In this document: positions 9,601 through 16,291 of the stretch, in pieces
Numbering within the stretch: the stretch's first letter is position 1
How the letters are laid out: each line of letters starts with the position of its first letter
Assembly: GCF_900460215.1 (NCBI RefSeq)
Contig: NZ_UHIA01000003.1
Location: 496,001 to 560,000, forward strand
Reading direction: 5' to 3'
Source: Suttonella indologenes
Lineage (GTDB): Bacteria > Pseudomonadota > Gammaproteobacteria > Cardiobacteriales > Cardiobacteriaceae
Length of the DNA: 64,000 bases
The notes under the pieces: generated by a model
What the model saw: only the letters and a program-made list of their open reading frames with translations
What the model was told of the DNA's origin: nothing
Databases searched by the model: none
Position numbers and translations under genes: made by a program

Positions 9601-10822
9601 CAGCCAAGACTTCAACCGCAATGTTCAGGCAGCCAATACCGCAATCAACCGCCACCTTGACCAACTCAAAACACAACTGGAAAAAGGCGAAATCAGCCAA
9701 ACGGAATACGACAGCAAAGTAGCCAACTGGCAACGAGGGCAAGTGTTGCTCAACAGCATTGCCTCAGGCTTAACTGCGCCGACCCAAAGTGCAACAGGTA
9801 TTGTGGCAGCGACCGCATCGCCAGCGTTGTCGTATGAAATTGGGCAACACTTTAAAGGAAAAAACGCAGAAGGAACGAGCGCACATATTCTTGCCCATGC
9901 GGTATTGGGAGCGGCGGTTGCAGCAGCAGGAGACAATAACGCCCTAGCAGGAGCGATTAGCGCAGGTGGGGCAGAAGTGGCTGCACCGAGAATAAGTCAA
10001 TTTTTATATGGAACAGGCAAAGCCAATGAATTGACAGCCGAGCAGAAAGAGACTGTTTCAGCGATTACAAATTTGCTGGGGGCGGCAACAGGGGCAGTTG
10101 TTGGCAACTCAACAGTCAATGCGGTGCAAGGTGGACTGAATGCGGAAAATGCGGTGGAGAATAATGCAGTCAATCAAAAACAAACAGGTACAATTAATAC
10201 ATTCATCAATGTATTCAACAATACCCCTTCAAAAATGGGACAGACCAAAGGAGAAGCTGCTCATAATGCTATGTTACGATTAAGTAATACTGATTGGGAC
10301 TATACTCCCAATGTTACTCCTTATTTTAACTTATTAGAAGGCAGATATATATATACAAGTGAAGGTGGGTGGATTGATATGGTACATTTCCTATTTTATG
10401 CATCTGTGGCATATAAAGAAAAAATCAACTTACAAAGAAAGAATGACATAGATTGGACATTACCATCTAATTATGGACAAGTAAGACGCATATCATCAGA
10501 AGAAATCCAAAATAAAGCCATTAACGAGGCAATCCAATATGGATATATTCAGGAAAAAATGGATTCTTTTAAATCACAACACTCTGCTTATTCATATGAA
10601 GATTTACCATCAGATAAGTATGGTGCAATTTTTGGAGCAAAATATTTTAATCCTAAAACACAACAAACTTTTGGAGAACAAATAAATCATTACTTCACCC
10701 ATATACTAAAAGCACAAGACCCTAAAACAGCACCTAATTATTCATCATTACCAACAGAAGATTTAGGTGTACATTCAGGCATAGTCAATAAAACAACTAA
10801 ACCTCTATTCATTGGGAAATGA
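6686..10822 (+). CDS. TpsA/CdiA-like toxin, cassette 2, with VENN pre-toxin motif
   Basis: Second long passenger cassette (1378 aa from ATG 6686; frame open from further upstream). It begins 20 bp after a MITE-like element and lacks signal peptide and TPS domain, so it is probably a silent donor copy. Residues ~100-760 are hemagglutinin repeats nearly identical to cassette 1. Then comes a region of its own: helical linker, hydrophobic Gly/Ala pre-toxin, and the classical VENN motif (AENAVENN, ~1155). The last ~200 residues are a distinct toxin domain with motifs GWIDMVHFLFYA, YSYEDLPSDKYGA and GEQINHYF. I do not recognise its activity. Its likely immunity gene overlaps region downstream and is membrane-anchored. 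Confidence 0.85.
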   Translation: MLGSLKLDPNNLHKRLGDGYYEQRLINEQITELTGHRRLDGYQNDEEQFKSLMDNSVTAAQTMNLTVGIALSAEQVAQLTSDIVWLVHKEVKLPDGSTQTVLVPQVYVRVKNGDIDGKGALLSGNNAQIDVAGNLKNSGTIAGRNALIINTDTLDNIAGHVHAQKAAISATQDINNIGGNLSAEQALWLKAGNNINSQSTTAGSQNTQGSSTHLDRIAGIYITGTEKGVLAAQAGKDINIIASQISNQSEQGQTQLQAGRNINLDTVQTGKHQETHFDADNHVIRGSTNEIGSNIQTQGDVTLLAGNNLNAKAAQVSSANGTLAVSAKNDINISAGINTTHVDDASKHKGRSGGGNKLVITDKAQSHNETAQSSTFDGKQVVLQAGNDANIKGSNVISDSGTHIQAGNHVHIGTTLTHNQSETYHQTKKSGLMSAGIGFTIGSKTNTQENQSQSTEHTGSTVGSIKGDTAIMAGKHYQQIGSTVSSPEGNNTIHAQSIDIQAAHNQLNSNTTQTYEQKGLTVAFSSPVTDLAQQAIAVAQSSKQVGQSKNGRVNAMAAANAGWQAYQTGKSAQNLANGTTNANQVSISITYGEQKNQQTTQIQASQAQASQIQAGGKTTLIAAGAAEQSNINITGSDVAGKAGTTLIADNNITLQSAEQSSRERSNNKSSGWNAGVAVSFGQGGWSLGITAGGNVGKGYGNGDSVTHHHSHIGDKGSQTIIQSGGDTTLKGAQVIGKGVQVHAKNLSIQSVQDSETYQSKQQNASAQVTVGYGASAGGSYGKSKIRADHASVTEQSGIYAGEDGYQINIAQHTDLKGGIVTSTQSAENKGKNRFSTGTLAHSDIKNHSQYQGKSFGLGASVAVSGKTLGQGEQNTQSSLKTVADKNGTGSSVGYGKDSDNQSSVTRSGINTRNIHITDEAEQIRLTGKTAEQSKVDIYTDTNTDTAEQLSGSLKNVFDKDKVQSELDLQRTVSQDFNRNVQAANTAINRHLDQLKTQLEKGEISQTEYDSKVANWQRGQVLLNSIASGLTAPTQSATGIVAATASPALSYEIGQHFKGKNAEGTSAHILAHAVLGAAVAAAGDNNALAGAISAGGAEVAAPRISQFLYGTGKANELTAEQKETVSAITNLLGAATGAVVGNSTVNAVQGGLNAENAVENNAVNQKQTGTINTFINVFNNTPSKMGQTKGEAAHNAMLRLSNTDWDYTPNVTPYFNLLEGRYIYTSEGGWIDMVHFLFYASVAYKEKINLQRKNDIDWTLPSNYGQVRRISSEEIQNKAINEAIQYGYIQEKMDSFKSQHSAYSYEDLPSDKYGAIFGAKYFNPKTQQTFGEQINHYFTHILKAQDPKTAPNYSSLPTEDLGVHSGIVNKTTKPLFIGK

Positions 10823-10823
10823 A

Positions 10824-11171
10824 ATGATATATTTTAAAATAATAACCATTAGTATGGTTTTATACATCTCACTATTGCAAATTAATCTGAAAATGTTAGA
10901 AAAAAGGATTGATTTCTTAATATGGAACATGGATAAATATTACCTTGCATATGGATATTACCCAAATAATTTTGACTTCATATCAAAAAAAACTGATTTT
11001 ACTACTGAATCATATTGTGATTTTTGGGATAAAAACATTGCAGGATATGGTAATTGCTACTTCATAAATAATGATAAGGAATATACTATATTAGTCATGG
11101 GTTTTTCATCAAAAATACTATTTTCATCCAACAACAGAATAAAAGAATTCAATTCAAATAAATATGATTAG
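10824..11171 (+). CDS. Predicted membrane-anchored immunity protein for cassette 2
   Basis: Small protein (115 aa) starting 1 bp after the toxin stop. ATG 10824 is preferred over an upstream TTG because it follows GGGAAATGAA. Residues 1-22 form one hydrophobic helix, and the rest is a Tyr/Asn/Phe-rich soluble domain, probably facing the periplasm. Position and gene size mark it as the cognate immunity protein. The anchor suggests that the toxin is neutralised at the inner membrane. No named family recognised. Confidence 0.55.
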   Translation: MIYFKIITISMVLYISLLQINLKMLEKRIDFLIWNMDKYYLAYGYYPNNFDFISKKTDFTTESYCDFWDKNIAGYGNCYFINNDKEYTILVMGFSSKILFSSNNRIKEFNSNKYD

Positions 11172-11500
11172 ACTTCCTGCGAAACTTAAAATCCCGCTTC
11201 CCAATTTACAATGGAAGCAATCAAATTAAGCCGTAACCCTAAACGTTTACAATGATTGCGGTAACGGCAAGCAAGCGTAGGGTGGGTGCTCGCACCCACG
11301 CATTCTTATTAAATTTCATTTCAGGCTGCCTAAAATACTTTTTCATTCAAATCAACTTTTGTTACATTGAATTCTTCATGATAAAAAGTAATCAAAAGCT
11401 GCCTGAAACAATCCCATTAAGTAAGCATTCCACTTAATGAATAAAACGTCCGTTTGCTAACCACTTGTTTTAATAAAATTTACCCAATAGGAACAAAGCC
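11172..11500. other. Intergenic stretch with a variant palindromic repeat and degenerate uptake words
   Basis: No convincing gene. Bases 11270-11301 are a variant of the island's palindromic repeat (AGCAAGCGTAGGGTGGG then TGCTCGCACCCACGC). Degenerate uptake words lie at ~11321 and ~11398. The end of the stretch holds a ribosome site (AATAGGAAC) for the next gene. Confidence 0.6.
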
Positions 11501-11785
11501 ATGAGCCAACTCCAAACCTATCCGAAACAACCCACTTCCATGCAAAGCAGTTATGCATTGGCAAGACGAGCCGAGCAAAATTACCGCGATATGATTAACC
11601 AACAATTAATCCACTCGCTAGAACGCATGGCAAACCCAAACTACCAAGCCCAAGATATGCCCCATGACTTCCATGCTTCGGTTTTGAACAGAATTGCCCA
11701 ACAAATGGAACAAGCTGATGTACAAGCAAGCGTAGGGTGGGCAACTTGTTGCCCACGCGTTAATGATAACTTTCAGGCAGCCTGA
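11501..11785 (+). pseudogene. Hypothetical gene truncated by a palindromic repeat
   Basis: Begins with a good ATG and ribosome site and encodes a Gln/Met-rich, mostly helical, soluble segment (residues 1-75, with ERMANPNYQAQDMPHDFHASVLNRI in part). At 11725 the frame runs into the AGCAAGCGTAGGG repeat, and the last ~20 residues are repeat-derived, so the native C-terminus is lost. I do not recognise the family. Confidence 0.5.
11725..11759. repeat. Single end of the GTAGGGTGGGCAAC repeat
   Basis: 35-bp copy identical in type to the left end of the MITE-like elements. It interrupts the upstream gene and is followed by an uptake word (11772-11786). Confidence 0.75.
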
Positions 11786-11815
11786 AAGCCTAAAACCACA
11801 AGGAAAGCTCCAAAA

Positions 11816-12070
11816 ATGAACAACCGCTTACACAAAGTCATCTTCAACCGCAACACAGGCTTAATGGCTGTTGTTGCAGAAAATTCCCATAACAACGGCA
11901 AATCAAGTGCTACGGATAATGGTATAGCGGTTAGTTTATGCGGATTATTCAATCAATATGATTGCATAAAAATAGCCGCAACAAACGCCCTTAAAGTGGC
12001 TTATGCACTACAATCCCAAACCACAGCCATTACAGTGTTGGCAGTGAAATTCAAGCCGCAGGCAAGTTGA
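11816..12070 (+). pseudogene. TpsA N-terminal leader fragment with extended signal peptide region
   Basis: Starts MNNRLHKVIFNRNTGLMAVV, the ESPR signature of large TpsA and autotransporter exoproteins, behind ribosome site AAGGAAAG. After ~40 residues the reading frame no longer matches a TPS domain. In another frame 12020-12105 still encodes passenger-like residues (GSEIQAAGKLNIQSEEDIT). It is a decayed 5' end of a tpsA gene. The same leader recurs at 16016-16130. Confidence 0.75.
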
Positions 12071-12107
12071 ATATCCAATCAGAAGAAGATATTACCGTTT
12101 CAGGCAG

Positions 12108-12170
12108 CCTATTGCTGATATAGTCGATCATGATTTTATCCAAGCGATTATGAAAATTACTGGTCATTGA
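12108..12170 (+). pseudogene. CDI toxin C-terminal tail fragment 1
   Basis: 21 codons encoding ADIVDHDFIQAIMKITGH and a stop, matching the end of the cassette at 16200-19484. It is joined to upstream passenger debris at an uptake word (TTCAGGCAGCC) and directly precedes an immunity lipoprotein. Confidence 0.75.
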
Positions 12171-12193
12171 TTATCTATATATTGGTAGTTGTT

Positions 12194-12547
12194 ATGAAAT
12201 GCTATATTAAAGTTGTCATTATTGTTTTTATAATGGTAATGACAACTTCTTGTAATCCTTGCTTTTTTGCAACTTCGTATTGTTATTATCCGTTTGATAA
12301 ATATTCTATAAATAGCGATATTGAATATTATGTAAAAGATAACACAACTGATAAACAAAGAATTGAAGATTTTAGAAGTTGCCTTGCTGTTACTTGCCCT
12401 GAAATACATAAGTTGTATAAATTACCTGATGAAAAAGGTAATTATCTGTATGTTATAGAAAAAACGAATAACATAGAATATATAAACTGTATTGGTGCAA
12501 ATTCAAGATGTATGCTTAACAATAAAGGATATTCAACAAAATGGTAA
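12194..12547 (+). CDS. Orphan immunity lipoprotein (SCNPC family, copy 1)
   Basis: 117-aa lipoprotein. A hydrophobic signal ends in the lipobox TTSC (Cys at ~19), followed by a mature domain with paired cysteines (DFRSCLAVTCPEIHK) and the C-terminal motif CMLNNKGY. It follows a toxin tail, as all members of this family in the window do, and resembles 12969 and 20404. It is expected to be membrane-tethered in the periplasm and to protect against a toxin whose own gene has been displaced. Confidence 0.65.
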   Translation: MKCYIKVVIIVFIMVMTTSCNPCFFATSYCYYPFDKYSINSDIEYYVKDNTTDKQRIEDFRSCLAVTCPEIHKLYKLPDEKGNYLYVIEKTNNIEYINCIGANSRCMLNNKGYSTKW

Positions 12548-12573
12548 TAATGAAAAAATTATTGGTCATTGAT

Positions 12574-12958
12574 ATGTGTTGTTATCGGTTGAGTGTCATC
12601 ATTGTTTTAATGATGACACTGACTTCTTGCGGTAGGTGCGGACTAATGCCAGTAGTCTCGTGTTCAAAATATATAGGTTCTGACTTGGAAATGTTTAGCC
12701 ATAAGGGAAAATCAGAGATGGAAAAAAGAAGAGATTTTGAAAGTTGTATTTCACAATCTATATGTCCTGATGAAATTAAAAATGGCAATTTATTAGATGA
12801 TACTGGTCATTTTGCACAGTATGTTAATGAACGGCAAAAATTAATTATAGAAAAACAAAAAATATGATGATGCAATGAATAATTGCGTGCAATCTGTTTA
12901 TAATTGTATGGTAGAAAATAAAGGATATAAGTGTTGTTTTTTGGATAAAGGTTATTAG
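12574..12958 (+). pseudogene. Frameshifted immunity lipoprotein (PMPVVSCSKYIGSDLE family)
   Basis: Close relative of the intact gene at 20001-20393. It keeps the signal and lipobox (LTSC) and the DFESCISQSICPDEIK cysteine motif, but loses one base near 12838 (CAAAAATTAATT against CAAAAACTTAATT) and one A in an A-run near 12855. It stops early at 12867, while the rest of the reading frame survives out of phase to 12958. The preceding bases 12550-12573 are a degenerate toxin tail. Confidence 0.75.
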
Positions 12959-12968
12959 ATTAACAGTT

Positions 12969-13351
12969 ATGTTTGTGCGTTGTTTTAAAGTTGTCATTAT
13001 TGTTTTTATAATGGTAATGACAACTTCTTGTAATCCTTGTTTATTTGCAACTTCGTCTTGTAATTATCCTTTTGATGATATGACGATAAGAGCAAACAAC
13101 GATATTGAATATTTTGTTAAAAATAATACGACTACGAACAACGAATTGATGATTTCAGAAGTTGCCTTTCCGTTGCTTGTCCTGAAATATATAAATTATA
13201 TCAATTACCTGATGAAAAGGGTAATTATCAATATATTATAAAAAAATATTATGATAATAAATACAATGATAATGCAGTCAAATCGACAAATTGTATTGGG
13301 GATAATGCAAGATGTATGCTTAATAATAAAGGATATTCAACAAAATGGTAA
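12969..13351 (+). pseudogene. Frameshifted immunity lipoprotein (SCNPC family, copy 2)
   Basis: Same signal peptide and lipobox as 20404 (MFVRCFKVVIIVFIMVMTTSC). About one base is missing near 13135 (ACGACTACGAAC), so translation leaves the family frame. The correct frame continues after it (RIDDFRSCLSVACPEI ... CMLNNKGYSTKW) to a stop at 13349-13351. The signal and both cysteine motifs are intact on either side, so the break is recent. Confidence 0.75.
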
Positions 13352-15267
13352 TAATGGGTTACGGCGTTTCAGGCAGTGCGAGTTATAGCAAGTCGAAAGT
13401 CAACGCCGATTATGCGTCTGTGAATGAACAAAGCGGCATATTTGCGGGTGAAGACGGTTATCAAATCAATGACCACACCGACTTGAAAGGCGGTTTGATT
13501 ACTTCCACCCAAAAATCGGAAGACGATGGCAAAAACCGTTTTACAACGGGTACGCTCACCTTTGAAGACTTGGCGAATCACGCCGAATATAAGGGTGAAG
13601 CGATTGGTTTGGGTGTTTCAGGCAGCGTTGCGGGCGATAATCCAAATCAAAACAGCCGTATTTATACCGTTAATCAAAGCGGTATGAGTAGCACAATGGG
13701 CTATGGCAAAGACAGCGACAAACAATACGCCACAACCCATTCAGGCATTAACACTGCCAATATCACCATTCGTGATAACGAAAAACAACAGCAAATCACA
13801 GGAATATCGGCGGAAGAAGCGAAACGGGCTGTTAAAGCCGATGTAACAACCGACAACTACGCCGAACATTCAGGCAGCCTGAAAAACAATTTCGATAAAG
13901 ACAAAGTGCAATCAGAGATTGATTTGCAGGTTAAGGTTACACAGGAGTTTGATAGTAATCGCAAAGCCTTGCGTGCAGAAATCAACAAAGCAGCAGATGA
14001 AAAAAGACAAAAAGCCGAAGATATAAGAAGAGAAAATTATATTGACGGCAAAAACGGTTATAACACCGCAGAATCTTTGGCTTTGGATAAGTCTGCCGAC
14101 AAATTGGAAAAAGTCGCTTTTTACACTGATTTGGCATTAGGTGGATTGTATGGAATTGGCGATAGCACGGCTTTAACTTATGTAACAGGTAGTGCAGTGG
14201 CTAATCCAGCCATTCGAGCGGGTACAAGACCAAGACAGTTTTGGTTTGAGAAATGTGACGGCGATAGTTTGTATTGTTCTAATAGAAATTATGACGATAC
14301 GGCGGATAGAAAAATTTATGATAAAAACGGGCAAGAAATTGACACTAAAGATCCAAATTACACTGGAATGGTTGAGATTGGTGATAAACGGCAAATCTCT
14401 GATTTAAATGAGATTGAACCTAACAAAGTAACTGGAAGCATCGTTACTACAAATGACGGTATATTGAACCCACGAAATGACGCTCTAAAAAATGGGATTA
14501 AGCAACAAAAATGGGAAGTAGATAAGGAAGGTATTTTGCTTATCTACAATCCGCCAACAGGCAATTCTATTTCTGAACTTTTGTATGCCGCTTATGATAA
14601 AACTAACGATTTGTTAGGCGGTCGTTTGCCTTTAACTTCTGCACAAAAAGCGAACCTTGAATTAAATCAATATGCAGAAAGTAAAGGTTATAAGATTGAT
14701 AGTAACAATCATAGTCGTGGCGGTTTAACTCGAAGTGTTTCTGATAAATATTCAGTCAGACATAATCTGCCTTTACCGTATAACAATGTTCAATTCTTCG
14801 GTAGTGCGGCAAATGTAGATGATTATACAAACTACATGAACGAATATGGTAGGAAAGATTTTAATATTTCTGCCACAACACATTACACAGATTTTGTTGG
14901 TAGAACTCCATTAGTTGCATTGCGTAGTAAGCATATTGTTGGTGGAAATGAACCAACAGGCGGAGTTGAAGATAAATGGTTCTTATATTCGCACAGCAGT
15001 TATTTTGCAGAAAAACCAACCCCATACCTTGTAAATGAACACGGTTTTTATATGGATAAAAATGGCGACCTGATAAAAGATAATTCAGGAAATCCTATAA
15101 AAATGACGGAAGAAAATAAATTGGAATATTCAACAAAAGTTCCAAATCCATATTTAGATGATTTTGAACAGAAATGGATAAAAGGACAAACTCATAACAA
15201 GGTGTCAGGTGATAATCCGTCTCTTCCAGTTCCAGTTAGAACAAAAAAACAACAGGGAGAGCGATAA
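13345..15267 (+). CDS. Short CdiA-CT cassette with alpha/beta-hydrolase-like toxin domain
   Basis: 640 aa without passenger repeats. Homology to the other cassettes starts exactly at the GYG codons (13355) and runs through DLKGGLITSTQKSEDDGK to NNFDKDKVQSE (~residue 190). A helical pre-toxin follows, then a toxin domain (~270-640). Within this, IYNPPTGNSISELLYAAYD and NNHSRGGLT (~460) look like the nucleophile elbow of an alpha/beta hydrolase, which would suit a lipid-degrading toxin. The extreme end (SSYFAEKPTPYLVNEHGFYM) is reused in the lipoprotein at 15740. The stop overlaps the ATG of a lipoprotein immunity gene. With no export signal it is probably a silent donor module. Confidence 0.75.
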   Translation: MVIMGYGVSGSASYSKSKVNADYASVNEQSGIFAGEDGYQINDHTDLKGGLITSTQKSEDDGKNRFTTGTLTFEDLANHAEYKGEAIGLGVSGSVAGDNPNQNSRIYTVNQSGMSSTMGYGKDSDKQYATTHSGINTANITIRDNEKQQQITGISAEEAKRAVKADVTTDNYAEHSGSLKNNFDKDKVQSEIDLQVKVTQEFDSNRKALRAEINKAADEKRQKAEDIRRENYIDGKNGYNTAESLALDKSADKLEKVAFYTDLALGGLYGIGDSTALTYVTGSAVANPAIRAGTRPRQFWFEKCDGDSLYCSNRNYDDTADRKIYDKNGQEIDTKDPNYTGMVEIGDKRQISDLNEIEPNKVTGSIVTTNDGILNPRNDALKNGIKQQKWEVDKEGILLIYNPPTGNSISELLYAAYDKTNDLLGGRLPLTSAQKANLELNQYAESKGYKIDSNNHSRGGLTRSVSDKYSVRHNLPLPYNNVQFFGSAANVDDYTNYMNEYGRKDFNISATTHYTDFVGRTPLVALRSKHIVGGNEPTGGVEDKWFLYSHSSYFAEKPTPYLVNEHGFYMDKNGDLIKDNSGNPIKMTEENKLEYSTKVPNPYLDDFEQKWIKGQTHNKVSGDNPSLPVPVRTKKQQGER

Positions 15268-15698
15268 TGAAAAAATACTTCTTTTCAGTCTGCTTGTTAT
15301 TAACAGGCTGTGGGGTTTTGTTTGATGACCCACTAACAAGATTTTGGAATGGCGGTTATTTTTTGTTTCCAGACAAAGAAATAGCAAGTGATGGAATTTA
15401 TAAAACTTCGGATACTGACTTGCATTATTACGAAAGTTTGTCGCTTGAACAAAGAAAACGCTATCTAAAATTTAAGCCTATTAAGGATAAATGCGAACAT
15501 AAGTATTCAGATAGAACAAAATATGATTACGCTACACAAATGGCAAATATCGTTAGGTGTTTTAATGAACAAGGCTATCAATCTGAAACTGCTTTTATAT
15601 TGAATGGACATACAATAACTCAAAAAGGTAGTATTTGCACAAAAGATGAACCCAAACAATGCGATAATGTTATGCGTAGTTATATCGTTTTATTTTAA
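15267..15698 (+). CDS. Immunity lipoprotein for the 13345 toxin
   Basis: 143-aa lipoprotein with signal MKKYFFSVCLLLTGC (lipobox LTGC, Cys15) and ribosome site AGGGAGAG inside the end of the toxin gene; start and stop touch. The mature domain is polar with several Cys and Lys residues. A lipid-anchored periplasmic immunity protein suggests a toxin acting at or outside the inner membrane. No named family recognised. Confidence 0.65.
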   Translation: MKKYFFSVCLLLTGCGVLFDDPLTRFWNGGYFLFPDKEIASDGIYKTSDTDLHYYESLSLEQRKRYLKFKPIKDKCEHKYSDRTKYDYATQMANIVRCFNEQGYQSETAFILNGHTITQKGSICTKDEPKQCDNVMRSYIVLF

Positions 15699-15739
15699 TT
15701 GAAATGTAACTTGAAAATTGACAATACAGGAGCAACAAA

Positions 15740-15991
15740 ATGAAATCGATTTATTTTATTATTTTTTCTTTTTTATTAACTGCTTGCGTGGTTAATAATG
15801 ATGATTATTTTGCTGAACCGCCTACACCATACTTAATTAACGAACACGGTTTTTATATGAATAAAAAAGGTGATTTAATTAGAGATAGTCACGGTAACGC
15901 AATTAAAATGACAGAAGAAAATAAACACAATTTCCCCAAAGAATCCGCTAATCCTTATTACGAAAAATGGATAAAACAAAAACGAAAATAA
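15740..15991 (+). CDS. Small lipoprotein whose mature part copies the toxin tail
   Basis: 83 aa behind ribosome site AGGAGCAA. The signal ends at lipobox LTAC (Cys16). From residue ~24 the sequence YFAEPPTPYLINEHGFYM and on to the end parallels the last ~65 residues of the toxin at 13345-15267 (YFAEKPTPYLVNEHGFYM...), including KMTEENK. It is thus a signal peptide joined to a toxin tail. It may be a decoy or second immunity factor, or a recombination relic in which a displaced toxin's 3' end fused to a lipoprotein start. Confidence 0.6.
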   Translation: MKSIYFIIFSFLLTACVVNNDDYFAEPPTPYLINEHGFYMNKKGDLIRDSHGNAIKMTEENKHNFPKESANPYYEKWIKQKRK

Positions 15992-16015
15992 ATAACAAAG
16001 CAAACATAGTGTAGG

Positions 16016-16130
16016 CAACTTGTTGCCCACGCGTTAATGATAACTTTCAGGCAGCCTGAAAGCCTAAAACCACAAGGAAAGCTCCAAAAATGAACAACCG
16101 CTTACACAAAGTCATCTTCAACCGCAACAC
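16016..16130 (+). repeat. Second copy of the tpsA 5' leader (UTR, uptake word, ESPR start)
   Basis: Nearly identical to 11741-11858: end of the GTAGGG repeat, uptake word (16046-16060), ribosome site AAGGAAAG, then ATG 16089 with MNNRLHKVIFNRNT. It is cut off at 16130 by the next MITE-like element, so only 14 codons of TpsA remain. Confidence 0.8.
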
Positions 16131-16291
16131 AGCAAGCGTAGGGTGGGCAACTTGTTGCCCACGCAGTTCAATCAGATACACATAAAATGATGTTTTAATG
16201 TGAAATATTTGATTTCAGGCTGCCTGAAAAATAAAATGATGTGGTGTGCATCAAACCGCGTGGGCAACAAGTTGCCCACCCTACGCTTGCT
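16131..16291. mobile_element. MITE-like element with GTAGGGTGGGCAAC inverted ends (copy B)
   Basis: 161 bp. The left end 16131-16165 (AGCAAGCGTAGGG...) is inverted at the right end 16257-16291 (...CCCTACGCTTGCT). It contains an uptake word (16214-16228). It joins the truncated tpsA leader to the middle of a passenger cassette. Confidence 0.8.

Noticed and set aside
11252..11437. 61-aa plus-strand frame after cassette 2
   Set aside because: Reads through the palindromic repeat and a decayed uptake word; no ribosome site or homology.
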